A stretch of DNA of 64,000 bases from Thermus tengchongensis (GCF_021462405.1 NZ_JAKEDU010000005.1:76353-140352), one strand, 5' to 3'. Shown: positions 23,230 to 30,911, counted from the first letter of the stretch. Numbers and translations are program-made. The notes: a model not told the origin generated them from the letters alone.

Positions 23230-23597
23230 ACCACCTCCACCAAGACCTGCACCGGGTGGCCCTCCTCCTCAGCCTCGATCTCCACCAATTTGCCCTCGGG
23301 CACCCCCTCCCGCACCAGGGCCAGGAGGTCCTTAAGGTTCACCCCCCGGCCCGCCAGGGCCAGCTTGGCCTCCTCGGGCAGGAACTTCTCCAGAAGCTCC
23401 GCCAGGGCCAAAGGAAGGTTCACGTTCACCCGCACCGGCTTCCCCTTGTCTTGGGCGTGGATGCGCACGCGCAAGAGCTTAGCCGCCGGCTTCGTGAGGG
23501 GCTTGGGCCCCTCTACTGCTTCCAGGAGGGCCAGGGCCTCCTCCACCCCGATCTCCCCCGCCCTCAGCATCTCCAGCACCCGCCGCTTCTCCTGCAT
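23226..23597 (-). CDS. SHOCT-like/LiaX-type N-terminal module protein, short form
   Basis: This 123-residue protein begins MQEKRRVLEMLRAGEIGVEEALALLEAVE in two steps: a helix ending in RRVLEML, a turn at AGEI, and a helix EEALALLEAVE. This is the short two-helix module known from the N-termini of LiaX/YvlB-like envelope-stress proteins. The rest (about 40-123) has VRIHAQDKGKPVRVNVNLPLALAELL and a beta-rich end, with no known domain recognised. It starts 1 nt after the longer paralogue's stop, with a GGAGG site. Confidence 0.75.
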   Translation of the reverse strand: MQEKRRVLEMLRAGEIGVEEALALLEAVEGPKPLTKPAAKLLRVRIHAQDKGKPVRVNVNLPLALAELLEKFLPEEAKLALAGRGVNLKDLLALVREGVPEGKLVEIEAEEEGHPVQVLVEVV

Positions 23598-23598
23598 C

Positions 23599-24270
23599 TC
23601 AGGCCTCCAGTTCCAGGTTGCCCATGACCACCCGGGCCGTAAGCTGGGCCCGGCCCTCGCCCAGGAAGCCCCGGAAGCTTCCCGGGCCCGCCACCCGGCG
23701 CCAAGGGCCCTCCGCCTCCACCTGCCCCAAGCGCACGTGGGCCTCCAGAAGGAGGTCCGAACCCGGCAGGAAGCGGAGCTCAGCGTTCCCCGCCCGGACC
23801 GAGAGGCGGTGCCCCCCTTCCCGGAGGAGGAGGCTTGCTTCCAGGTTGCCTCCCACCACCTCCAGGTCTAGCCCCACCAGGGCCTCGCCCTCCAGGTTGG
23901 CCCCCAGGGCCCGGCCCTTCAGGGCCACTCGGGAAAGCTCCACGTTGCTCCCCTTGGCCTCCAAGACCACCCACGCCCCCTCCGGCACCCGGAGCGCCCC
24001 TTCGCCAAAGGCCACGCGGTACACGTAGCCTTCCCCTTCCCGCAGGAGGGCACCGCCCTCCGCCTCCGGCTCGGCCAAGCCCCCCAGCCCCCGCACCTCC
24101 AGGTTAGCCCCCGTGGCCAGGATCCGGATCTGGGGATGGCCCGGGGCTGGGGAGGCCGCAGGCGCCTCCGGCCTTGGCCCCTCCTCGAGGACCGCCAGAA
24201 GCTCCAGGGCTTCCTCGGGAGAGAGGACCCCCTCCCGCACCATCTCCAGGATGCGCCGTTTATCCTCCAT
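23599..24270 (-). CDS. SHOCT-like module plus DUF4097-like beta-repeat protein
   Basis: The 223-residue protein starts MEDKRRILEMVREGVLSPEE in line with its short paralogue (two-helix module to residue about 30). A Pro/Ala linker follows, then about 160 residues of regular short beta-strands (IRILATGANLEVRGL, LEAKGSNVELSRVAL, VVGGNLEASLLL, VRAGNAELRFL). These resemble DUF4097/YvlB beta-helix adhesin-like domains. There is no signal peptide, so it is probably cytoplasmic or membrane-associated through a partner. AGGAGG lies 6 nt before ATG 24270, inside the preceding small gene. Confidence 0.78.
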   Translation of the reverse strand: MEDKRRILEMVREGVLSPEEALELLAVLEEGPRPEAPAASPAPGHPQIRILATGANLEVRGLGGLAEPEAEGGALLREGEGYVYRVAFGEGALRVPEGAWVVLEAKGSNVELSRVALKGRALGANLEGEALVGLDLEVVGGNLEASLLLREGGHRLSVRAGNAELRFLPGSDLLLEAHVRLGQVEAEGPWRRVAGPGSFRGFLGEGRAQLTARVVMGNLELEA

Positions 24271-24460
24271 GCCGGACCTCCTCCATACCCCATCCCGCGG
24301 GCTTGGGCTCCAGCCATTCGGCCAAGAGGCGGAGCCAACTGGCGAGCCGCCTCCGCCAAGGGGTTCTAAGGGGCCGAAGAAGCCGCTCCCGTTCGGCTTC
24401 CGCAAGGAGCTCCCGGTGCCGCTCCTTGGCCGCCTCCAGGTCCAGCCCAAACCCGCCCAT
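24260..24460 (-). CDS. Small hypothetical protein, first gene of the helical-module operon
   Basis: The 66-residue, very basic protein (AAKERHRELLAEAERERLLRPL in two stretches, then WRRRLASWLRLLAEWLEPKP) has amphipathic helices and no recognised family. It is supported by a strong AAGGAGGTGAGGC site before ATG 24460, the promoter pair upstream, and an 11-bp overlap with the next gene whose ribosome site it contains. It might bind membrane or nucleic acid, but nothing shows which. Confidence 0.65.
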   Translation of the reverse strand: MGGFGLDLEAAKERHRELLAEAERERLLRPLRTPWRRRLASWLRLLAEWLEPKPAGWGMEEVRHGG

Positions 24461-24480
24461 GCCTCACCTCCTTACCTCAG

Positions 24481-24524
24481 AGTGTAAGGCATGGCTTTAT
24501 AATCTGTCAAGTTTAGTCTGACAA
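24481..24524 (-). promoter_or_regulatory. Two overlapping promoters of the helical-module operon
   Basis: TTGACA (24505-24510), an 18-bp spacer and TACACT (24481-24486) form a near-consensus promoter. TTGTCA (24519-24524), a 17-bp spacer and TATAAA (24496-24501) form a second, offset one. The arms TGTCA and TGACA around 9 nt also make an inverted repeat across the -35 region, which could be an operator. Confidence 0.7.
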
Positions 24525-24526
24525 AT

Positions 24527-25279
24527 CTACAAACCCAACCTCGAGGGGTGCCGAGAGCCCAGGAAGGGCGCCCCCAAAAAGGCGAAGAGGAGGAGGGCGT
24601 AGGCCAGGAGGAGAAGCCCCATGCGCGGGTAGCCCCGAAGCCTTTCCTCCAAGAGGAAATAGGCGGTGAGGAGGAGCCAGGCCAGGAGAACGGAGACCTC
24701 CTTGGGGTCCAGGGCCAGGGGGCTGCCGAAGTAGCCCCAGGCCCAGGCCATGCCGCTTCCCAGGCCCAAGGTGGTGGCCAAGTAGCCCACCTTGAGGTAG
24801 CCCTGCTCCAGGCGGCGCAGGCTCCAAAGGGGGGCGGAAAGCAGGGCCTTTTCCGGAGCAGCCCGGAGGCGCAGGTCCTGCAGGGCGCACATCACCCCCG
24901 CCCCCACCCCCACCGCCAGGGCCAGGTAGGCCACCAGGAAGGCCCCCGCGTGGACCAGGGTGAGGAGGGGGGGGAGCTCCCCCCCGGGGTGGGGGAGGGC
25001 CTTAAGGGCGAAGAGGCCCAGGAGGAGGGCCAGGAGGACCAAGTAGCGGCGCAGGGGGGCAAGCCTTGGCCGGAGGAGGAGGGTCTCCCCCCGCAGGGCC
25101 AGAAGCCCCCCCAGGACCAGGGCGGGCTGGGCCGGCCCAGCGAAGAACCCCTTGGCGAGGGCATCGGCCAGGGCGGCCCCCAGGTAGAAAGCGGCCCCCA
25201 GGGCCAGGCCTCGAGGCCAGAAAAGCCCCAGGGCCAGGAGGAGCACCCCCCCTAGGGCCAGGAGGGCGGGGAGGGTCAT
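24527..25279 (-). CDS. CcsA/HemX-like cytochrome c assembly membrane protein
   Basis: The 250-residue protein has about eight hydrophobic helices. The segment WGYFGSPLALDPKEV is a degenerate form of the haem-handling WWD signature (WGxxWxWDPKE) of CcsA/CcmC-family proteins. Its position next to hemA matches HemX, a membrane protein known in Gram-positives to lower HemA level. It therefore either moves haem for cytochrome c maturation or modulates HemA. It starts with an ATGA overlap on the hemA stop. Confidence 0.82.
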   Translation of the reverse strand: MTLPALLALGGVLLLALGLFWPRGLALGAAFYLGAALADALAKGFFAGPAQPALVLGGLLALRGETLLLRPRLAPLRRYLVLLALLLGLFALKALPHPGGELPPLLTLVHAGAFLVAYLALAVGVGAGVMCALQDLRLRAAPEKALLSAPLWSLRRLEQGYLKVGYLATTLGLGSGMAWAWGYFGSPLALDPKEVSVLLAWLLLTAYFLLEERLRGYPRMGLLLLAYALLLFAFLGAPFLGSRHPSRLGL

Positions 25280-26451
25280 GGCCGCGGGCGGAAGGCCAGG
25301 AGGGGGCAGTCCTCGGGGCAGGGGGGGCCTTGGAGGAAGGCCTTGGTCCGGGTTTTAAGGGAAAGGATCCAGGGATGGGCCCGGCGGCCCGCCTCCTTGT
25401 GCCGGGTAAGGGGGTCGGCCTGGGGGAGGTCGCGGGCCACCTCCCGGTGCGCCCAGCCCTTCAGGGCCCGGATGGCCTCCCGCACCCGGTGGCCCGCGTA
25501 CCACTCCAGGTAGTCCCCCAGGGCCCCCTCGATGAGGGCCTCCACCTTGGGCACCTCGCCCTGGCGGGCCTTTAGGTTCCTCTCCACCACCCTTTCCAGG
25601 TCATCCAGGTTGTAGAGGTAGGCGTAGGGGAGCCTGCCCACCCCAGGGTGAATGTTCCGGGGTAGGGCGATGTCGATGAGGAAGAGGGGCTTGGCCCTTT
25701 TGGGCAAGTCCTCCGGGCGCACCAGGTAGTGGGGCGCGGCGGCGGAGGCCACCACCAAATCCGCCTGGCGCAGGACCTCGGGGAGGGCCGTGAGGGGGTA
25801 GGCCTCTCCGCCGAAGCGCTCCGCCAGGGCCTCGGCCCTTTCGGGGGTGCGGTTCACCACCAGGACCCGGCCCACCCCCTGGGCCTTCAGGTGGGTGAGG
25901 AAGAGCTCGGCCATCTCCCCCGCCCCCAAAACGGCCACCACGAGCCCCGTGAGGTCCCCATACACCGCCAGGGCCAGGTCCAAGGCGGCATAGGCCACGC
26001 TCACCGCCCCCGCCCCGATGCCCGTCTCGCTCCGGGCCCGCTTGCCGAGGGCGATGGCGGACTGGAAGGCCTTCTCCAAAAGGCTTTCCGTGGCCCCGTG
26101 TTCGCGGGCCAAGAAGAGGGCCTCCCGCACCTGGCCCAGGATCTGGGCCTCCCCCATCACCAAGGAGTCCAGGCCCGCCGCCACCCGAAAGAGGTGCCGC
26201 AGGACCTCTATTCCCTCCTTCTGGTAAAGGTGGTGGGCCTCCACCCCCCGGGCAAGGAGGAGGGCTTTGGCCTCCTTAGGGCTTCCCACCCCGTAGATTT
26301 CCGTGCGGTTGCAGGTGGAAAGCACCACCGCCCTGCCCAGGGTGCGCAGGGCCGCCGGCAGGGCCACCGCTGGGTCCAGGGCCGCCCGCTCCCGCACCTC
26401 CACAGGGGCGGTCTTGTGGGAAAGGCCCACCAGGTAAAGGGGTAGGGCCAT
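25276..26451 (-). CDS. hemA: Glutamyl-tRNA reductase HemA
   Basis: The enzyme reduces glutamyl-tRNA(Glu) to glutamate-1-semialdehyde with NADPH, the first step of the C5 tetrapyrrole route. Features in 391 residues: GLSHKTAPVEVRE at the start, catalytic Cys47 in STCNRTEIYG, MGEAQILGQVR, the NADPH fold VAVLGAGEMAELF near residue 175, and a C-terminal dimerisation helix. A TATACT (26463-26468) lies 11 nt before ATG 26451. The protein is somewhat shorter than many homologues (400-450), mainly in the C-terminal part. Confidence 0.96.
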   Translation of the reverse strand: MALPLYLVGLSHKTAPVEVRERAALDPAVALPAALRTLGRAVVLSTCNRTEIYGVGSPKEAKALLLARGVEAHHLYQKEGIEVLRHLFRVAAGLDSLVMGEAQILGQVREALFLAREHGATESLLEKAFQSAIALGKRARSETGIGAGAVSVAYAALDLALAVYGDLTGLVVAVLGAGEMAELFLTHLKAQGVGRVLVVNRTPERAEALAERFGGEAYPLTALPEVLRQADLVVASAAAPHYLVRPEDLPKRAKPLFLIDIALPRNIHPGVGRLPYAYLYNLDDLERVVERNLKARQGEVPKVEALIEGALGDYLEWYAGHRVREAIRALKGWAHREVARDLPQADPLTRHKEAGRRAHPWILSLKTRTKAFLQGPPCPEDCPLLAFRPRP

Positions 26452-26522
26452 AGTCTTTCGACAGTATAGGCCACCCGGGTAGGGACAAGAATCCCCTCAG
26501 GGGCTAAACCTTAACCAATGCC

Positions 26523-27197
26523 CTATGAGAACGCCCGAAGTATGGCACGGAAAAGCCCTTCTAGGCCCGGATCCGCCGCCTCCCACACGGCAAAGCCCAG
26601 CCGCCTGGCCTCTTTCGCCGTGCTGGGGCCGATGCAGGCCGCCTTGGGCCGCCTTGGGGTCCAGCGGGTGAAGGCCCTCACCCCACTGGGGCTAAAGAAG
26701 GCCACCACCTCCGCCCGCTCCAGAAGGGCTACCTCTTCCGGGGCCAGGGCCCGCTCCCGGGTGGCGTAGACCTCGAGGCGCTCCACCGGGATGCCCCGCC
26801 TGCGGAGCCCCACCTCCAGGTCCCGCCCCGCCAGATCCCCAGCCACAAAGAGCACCCTCTCCGCCTCCGGGAAGGCTTCCGCCAAGTCCTTGGCCGTGGC
26901 CCTTCCCGGGACAAAGGCCGGGGGGAGCCCCCCTGCCCGCAGGACCTCCCCTGTCCCCTCCCCCACCGCCGCCACCTTAAGGGGGGGCCTTCCCGCCCTT
27001 TCCCAGGCCCAAAGGAGCCTCCTAGCCCCCTCCTTGGAGGTGACCGCCACCCAGTCCGCCTGGAGGAGCTTTCCGGGAAGGGCCTCGAGGCCCGGCAGGT
27101 CCACCTGCTCCAACAAGGCCACCTCCGCCGCCTCTATGCCCGAGGCGGCGAGCCTTTCCACAAGCGCCCTATCCTTCCCCCGCGTGAGGAGCACCAC
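26523..27197 (-). CDS. hemD: Uroporphyrinogen-III synthase HemD
   Basis: The enzyme cyclises hydroxymethylbilane with inversion of ring D to uroporphyrinogen III. The 224-residue protein shows the weakly conserved two-domain pattern: VLLTRGKDRALVERL, WVAVTSKEGARRLL, VAAVGEGTGEVLRAGG, then LFVAGDLAGRDLEVGL, VVAFFSPSGVRAF and ACIGPSTAKEARRLG. The GTG 27197 start overlaps the upstream CMD gene by 29 bp. The 71 bp between its stop and the hemA start hold the hemA promoter, so hemD is upstream of hemA in transcription order. Confidence 0.93.
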   Translation of the reverse strand: MVLLTRGKDRALVERLAASGIEAAEVALLEQVDLPGLEALPGKLLQADWVAVTSKEGARRLLWAWERAGRPPLKVAAVGEGTGEVLRAGGLPPAFVPGRATAKDLAEAFPEAERVLFVAGDLAGRDLEVGLRRRGIPVERLEVYATRERALAPEEVALLERAEVVAFFSPSGVRAFTRWTPRRPKAACIGPSTAKEARRLGFAVWEAADPGLEGLFRAILRAFS

Positions 27198-27534
27198 GGC
27201 CCTTGAGCACCTTGTGGAAGAGTTTCATGGCGGCCAAGGCCCGGGGGAAGCCCAGGAAGAGGGCGGACTGCAGGATGGCCTCCCGCACCTCCTCCTCGGT
27301 GGCCCCCACCCGCAAGGCCCCCTCCAGGTGGGTGGCCAACTCCTTGGGGCTACCCAGGGCGATCAGGGCGGTGATGGCCAGGAGTTCCCGGGTTTTGAGG
27401 TCCAGCCCTGGCCGGGCCAGGACCTCCTCGTAGGCGAAGTCCCGGATGTAGCGGAAGAGGTCCTCGTCCACCTCCCGCAAGGACCTCTCTATGGCCTCCT
27501 CCTTCTCCCCCCAGATGGCCCGCCGCACGCTCAT
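27169..27534 (-). CDS. Carboxymuconolactone decarboxylase (CMD) family protein
   Basis: The 121-residue all-alpha protein has the CMD core: FRYIRDFAYEEVLARPGLD, then RELLAITALIALGSPKELATHLEGALRVGATEEEVREAILQSALFLGFPRALAAM in order. It lacks the CxxC of AhpD-type peroxidase members, so a redox role is unlikely; it resembles the gamma-CMD branch. No aromatic degradation genes adjoin it, so the substrate is unknown. It starts by an ATGA overlap with the HAD gene. Confidence 0.87.
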   Translation of the reverse strand: MSVRRAIWGEKEEAIERSLREVDEDLFRYIRDFAYEEVLARPGLDLKTRELLAITALIALGSPKELATHLEGALRVGATEEEVREAILQSALFLGFPRALAAMKLFHKVLKGRGAPHAGEG

Positions 27535-28190
27535 GGCAGGTAGTCTAGCACCGCTTCCAGGCGGTGGAGGGCCTCCGGGTTCTCCCCCGAGGGGTCGAAG
27601 AGCAGGGGCCTGACCCCAGCCCCCCGGGCCCCCAGGAGGTCCGCCTCCGAGTCCCCCACGTGCACCGCCTCCTCCGGGGCCACCCCCAAGGCCGAAAGGG
27701 CCTCCTGGAAGAGCCTGGGGTCGGGCTTGGCCACCCCGGAAAGGGCGCTCACCGAAAGGTGCTGGAAGTAAGGTCTTAAGCCCACCACCTCCAGGATCTC
27801 AGGCAGGGTGGCATCCCAGTTGGAAACCACCGCCAGGGGGTAGCCCCGTTCCCTCAGGGCCCGCAGGGTGGCCTCGGCCCCCGGGGCCAGGGGCCAGATC
27901 CGGGGGTCGCGCCAGCGGGCGATGAGCTCTGCGCTCAGGGCCTCGGCGTGGGCCTCGAGGCCCATCCCCACCAGGAGCCGGCGGTGGAACTCCCGCCAAA
28001 GCCCGAGGGCCGTTTCCAGGTCGCGGGCCTCCAGGTGGTGCGCCTCGTAAAAGCGGAAGGCCTCCAGGGCGGCCGCCCGGGGATCCCTGGTGGGCCTGAG
28101 CCCCCGTTCCTGCAGGAGGGGGAAGAGCCAGTAGCGGGGACTTGCCAGGATCAGGGTGTTGCCCACGTCAAAGAGCACCGCCCGGGTCAT
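27531..28190 (-). CDS. HAD-superfamily hydrolase (subfamily IA)
   Basis: The 219-residue phosphatase-like protein has motif I LFDVGNTLI (Asp nucleophile, but Val-Gly-Asn replaces the usual x-Asp-Gly, so the second Asp is absent), cap helices, motif II AVVSNWD, Lys in GVAKPDPRLFQEAL, and motif IV HVGDSEADLLGARGAG. DxGNT-type motif I occurs in some HAD-IA phosphatases and epoxide hydrolase-like members, so activity is possible but unproven. It heads a four-gene run with the CMD gene and hemD. Confidence 0.86.
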   Translation of the reverse strand: MTRAVLFDVGNTLILASPRYWLFPLLQERGLRPTRDPRAAALEAFRFYEAHHLEARDLETALGLWREFHRRLLVGMGLEAHAEALSAELIARWRDPRIWPLAPGAEATLRALRERGYPLAVVSNWDATLPEILEVVGLRPYFQHLSVSALSGVAKPDPRLFQEALSALGVAPEEAVHVGDSEADLLGARGAGVRPLLFDPSGENPEALHRLEAVLDYLP

Positions 28191-28196
28191 GAACCC

Positions 28197-28202
28197 AGTG
28201 TA
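28197..28202 (-). promoter_or_regulatory. -10 element of the HAD-CMD-hemD run
   Basis: TACACT ends 6 nt before ATG 28190. Confidence 0.55.
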
Positions 28203-28239
28203 TACCCTGGCTTCTCTAACGGGTGTCTAACCTCAACCT

Positions 28240-28256
28240 GCTATGGTTTTTATAGC
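28240..28256 (+). promoter_or_regulatory. Small inverted repeat before the YceI gene
   Basis: GCTAT and ATAGC flank 7 nt. It includes TATGGT, a possible -10, and is followed by AAAAGGAGGTGG, the YceI ribosome site. The role is uncertain. Confidence 0.3.
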
Positions 28257-28274
28257 AAAAGGAGGTGGTAAGGC

Positions 28275-28835
28275 ATGCGATGGCTTGTATGGACCCTGGT
28301 ATTGCTGGTTCCCAGCCTGGCCCAAAGCTTTGAGGTGGTTTCCGGGGAAGCCCGCTACCGGGTGCGGGAACAGCTGGTCCAGATCGGCATCACGGACGCC
28401 GTGGGCACCACCCAGGCGGTAAAAGGGCAGGTGGCCCTCCAGGGCACCAGGGCCACGGGGGAGTTCGTGGTGGACCTGCGGGAACTCCGCAGCGACCAGC
28501 AGCGGCGGGACAACTACCTCAGGCAAAACACCCTGCAGACGGACCGCTTCCCCACCGCCACCTTCCGGCCCAAGGCGGTGGAGGGCCTGCCCAACCCCCT
28601 GCCCCAAAGGGGCAGGTTCCCCGTGCGGGTGGTGGGGGACCTCACCATCCGGGACGTGACTCAGGAGGTGGTGTGGGAAGGGGAGGCGGAGTTTTCGGGG
28701 GAAGAGGTGAAGGTTCGGCTTAGGACCGAGTTCCCCTTTGAACGGTTCCAGCTCACCCAGCCCCGGGTGCCCATCCTCCTCAGCGTGGAGAACCGCATCC
28801 GGCTGGAGGTGGACCTCAGCTTGAGGCGAAAATGA
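28275..28835 (+). CDS. Exported YceI-family protein
   Basis: The 186-residue protein has a signal peptide (MRWLVWTLVLLVPSLAQS) with a likely cleavage after AQS. The mature part has the YceI lipocalin-like pattern: FEVVSGEARYRVREQLVQIGITDAVGTT, then GEFVVDLRELRSD, RDNYLRQNTLQTDRFPTATF and VVGDLTIRDVTQEV. YceI barrels bind isoprenoid lipids or quinones in the periplasm. A Thermus homologue was crystallised with a polyisoprenoid, though a cytoplasmic form. It overlaps the next gene by ATGA, forming a secreted pair. Confidence 0.91.
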   Translation: MRWLVWTLVLLVPSLAQSFEVVSGEARYRVREQLVQIGITDAVGTTQAVKGQVALQGTRATGEFVVDLRELRSDQQRRDNYLRQNTLQTDRFPTATFRPKAVEGLPNPLPQRGRFPVRVVGDLTIRDVTQEVVWEGEAEFSGEEVKVRLRTEFPFERFQLTQPRVPILLSVENRIRLEVDLSLRRK

Positions 28836-29410
28836 AACGGCGCACCCTGTTAGGGCTTCTCCTCTCCTTCCCCCTGGCCCAGGCCCAGTGCCCGCCCACC
28901 CCGGCCCTCACGGAAGGGCCCTACTACCTTAGGGAAGTACCCCGGCGGAGGGACCTGAGGGAAGGGCTCCCCGGGATCCCCCTTCGGCTTACCCTCCGGG
29001 TGCAGGACCGCGCCTGCCGGCCCCTTGGGGGCGTGCGGGTGGACCTCTGGCACACGGACGCCCTGGGCCGCTACTCGGGGGTAAACGCCCCCGGGGTCTT
29101 CTGCCGGGGCTGGCAGCCCACGGACAACCAGGGCCAGGTGGAGTTCCTCACCCTCTTCCCCGGCTGGTACCCAAGCCGCACCCCCCACCTACACCTCAGG
29201 GTGGAAGCAGGAGGCCGAAGCTTCGCCACCCAGCTTTTCTTCCCCGAGGAAGTCCAGCGCCAGGTCTACGCCCAACCCCCTTACGCGGAAAGGGGAATGC
29301 CCCGCATCGGCAACCGCCAGGACGGGATTTTTCGCGCGGACCTGCTCCTTAACCTAAGGCCGGAAGGGGAAGGCTACCGGGCGGACTTCGCCCTCACCCT
29401 GCCCTTCTAG
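28832..29410 (+). CDS. Exported intradiol ring-cleavage dioxygenase-like protein
   Basis: The 192-residue protein starts with a signal peptide MKRRTLLGLLLSFPLAQA (twin-arginine-like, short). The domain matches intradiol dioxygenases: TEGPYYLREVPRRRDLREG, RPLGGVRVDLWHTDALGRYSG (first Tyr ligand), WQPTDNQGQVEFLTLFPGWYP (second Tyr), and TPHLHLRV (two His ligands). All four Fe(III) ligands are thus present. Extracytoplasmic members of this family are little studied, and the substrate may not be catechol. It is coupled to the YceI gene. Confidence 0.88.
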   Translation: MKRRTLLGLLLSFPLAQAQCPPTPALTEGPYYLREVPRRRDLREGLPGIPLRLTLRVQDRACRPLGGVRVDLWHTDALGRYSGVNAPGVFCRGWQPTDNQGQVEFLTLFPGWYPSRTPHLHLRVEAGGRSFATQLFFPEEVQRQVYAQPPYAERGMPRIGNRQDGIFRADLLLNLRPEGEGYRADFALTLPF

Positions 29411-29416
29411 TACCCT
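29411..29416 (+). promoter_or_regulatory. -10 element of purB
   Basis: TACCCT ends 6 nt before ATG 29423 and directly abuts the TAG stop of the dioxygenase gene. Confidence 0.5.
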
Positions 29417-29422
29417 TAGGGC

Positions 29423-30733
29423 ATGGTGCCCCGCTACCAGACCCAGGAAATGGCCCGGCTGTGGTCGGAGGAAAGCCGCTACCGCACCTGGGCCCTGGTG
29501 GAGGCCTACGCCCTCGAGGCCTGGGAGGCCCTGGGCCAGGTGCCTAAGGGCCTGGCAGCCAGGCTCCTAAAGCGGCTTGAGGAAAAGCCCCTGGACGAAG
29601 GCTTTGCCCAGCGGGTGGCGGAGCTGGAGGAGATCACCCGCCACGACCTCGTGGCCTTCACCCGGGCCCTGGTGGAGTGGACGGGAGACGAGGAGGTGGG
29701 GCGGTACCTGCACCTGGGCCTCACCAGCTCCGACGTGGTGGACACCGCCCAAAACGCCCTCCTGGTGCAGGCCCTGGACCTGATCCTGGAGGAGCTTAGG
29801 GGGGTGCAGGAGGAGCTCAAGCGCCTGGCCCTCCGCTACCGCCGCACCCCCGCCATCGCCCGCACCCACGGGGTCCACGCCGAACCCACCAGTTTCGGCC
29901 TCCGCTTCCTGAGCTTTTACGCCGCCTTCGGGAGGGACGAGGAAAGGCTAAGGCGGGCCCAGGAAACCATCGGGGTGGCCATGCTCTCGGGCTCCGTGGG
30001 GAACTACGCCCACGTGCCCCCAGAGGTGGAGGCCCACGTGGCGAGGCGGCTCGGCCTAAGGCCCGAACCCCTTTCCACCCAGGTGGTGCCTAGGGACCGG
30101 CACGGGGAGGTGCTGGCCGCCCTGGCCCTCCTGGGAAGCAACCTGGAAAGGGTGGCGGTGGAACTAAGGCACCTGCAGCGCACCGAGGTGCTGGAGGTGC
30201 AAGAGCCCTTTCGCGAAGGGCAGACGGGAAGCTCCTCCATGCCCCACAAGAAAAACCCCGTGGGCCTGGAAAACCTCACGGGGATGGCCAGGCTTCTCCG
30301 GGGCTACCTGGGGCCCGCCCTGGAAAACATCGCCCTCTGGCACGAGCGGGACATCTCCCACTCCTCCGTGGAGCGCGTCGTCCTCCCCGACGCCACCACC
30401 GCAGCCCACTACGCCCTGAGGCGGCTTAGGGGCATCCTGGCGGGCCTGGTGGTCTTTGAGGAAAACCTCAAGCGCAACCTGGACCTCACCCGCGGCCTCA
30501 TCTACTCCCAGCAGGTGCTGAACGCCCTCATTCAGAAGGGCCTTCCCCGGGATAAGGCCTACGCCATCGTGCAACGCAACGCGCTACGGAGCTGGGAGGA
30601 GGGCCGGGATTTCCGGGCGTTCCTGGAAGAAGACCCAGAAAACCCCTTGAAGGGGGAGGCCCTGAAAGCCCTCTTTGACCCGGAACCCTTCCTCAGGCAC
30701 GTGGACGCCATCTACGCCCGCTTTGGCCTTTAG
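29423..30733 (+). CDS. purB: Adenylosuccinate lyase PurB
   Basis: The enzyme cleaves SAICAR and adenylosuccinate, releasing fumarate, in purine synthesis. The 436-residue protein has the fumarase/aspartase-superfamily signature GSSSMPHKKNPVGLEN near residue 270, an active-site His in ARTHGVHAEPTSFG near residue 150, and LGLTSSDVVDTAQ near residue 95. Length is typical of the bacterial short form. It lies 240 bp upstream of purC, with a separate promoter. Confidence 0.96.
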   Translation: MVPRYQTQEMARLWSEESRYRTWALVEAYALEAWEALGQVPKGLAARLLKRLEEKPLDEGFAQRVAELEEITRHDLVAFTRALVEWTGDEEVGRYLHLGLTSSDVVDTAQNALLVQALDLILEELRGVQEELKRLALRYRRTPAIARTHGVHAEPTSFGLRFLSFYAAFGRDEERLRRAQETIGVAMLSGSVGNYAHVPPEVEAHVARRLGLRPEPLSTQVVPRDRHGEVLAALALLGSNLERVAVELRHLQRTEVLEVQEPFREGQTGSSSMPHKKNPVGLENLTGMARLLRGYLGPALENIALWHERDISHSSVERVVLPDATTAAHYALRRLRGILAGLVVFEENLKRNLDLTRGLIYSQQVLNALIQKGLPRDKAYAIVQRNALRSWEEGRDFRAFLEEDPENPLKGEALKALFDPEPFLRHVDAIYARFGL

Positions 30734-30737
30734 GGGT

Positions 30738-30905
30738 CTACCACAAGGCCAGCTGAAGGCTGCGACGGCCGCTTTGCCCTCCTGTGGGACTCACCCAAAG
30801 CCTCCCTTCCGGCGAAAGCTCCAGTTGATAGCCGGGATTGCGCTCCGAGAGGAGCCAAAGCTCCCTTTCCCCGATGGGGCGTAGAAGGTCCAGGGACAAG
30901 GGCAT
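30738..30905 (-). pseudogene. Truncated Uma2-family gene (55 codons) with intact promoter
   Basis: ATG 30905 opens a frame reading MPLSLDLLRPIGERELWLLS, then NPGYQLELSPEGRLWVSPTGG and QSGRRSLQLALW, ending at TAG 30738. This is the N-terminal quarter of a Uma2 (DUF820) protein, with the ERNPGYxxEL and SPTGG blocks, but without the PD-(D/E)xK catalytic region. TACACT lies 6 nt before the ATG. The truncation point is at the purB 3' end. Probably a decayed gene, though a short expressed peptide cannot be excluded. It belongs to a different Uma2 subgroup from the full-length gene at 10305. Confidence 0.7.
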
Positions 30906-30911
30906 GCCTTC

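Noticed and set aside
27169-27534. AhpD-type peroxidase for the CMD-family gene
   Set aside because: The CxxCH redox site is absent, so a peroxidase role is not supported.
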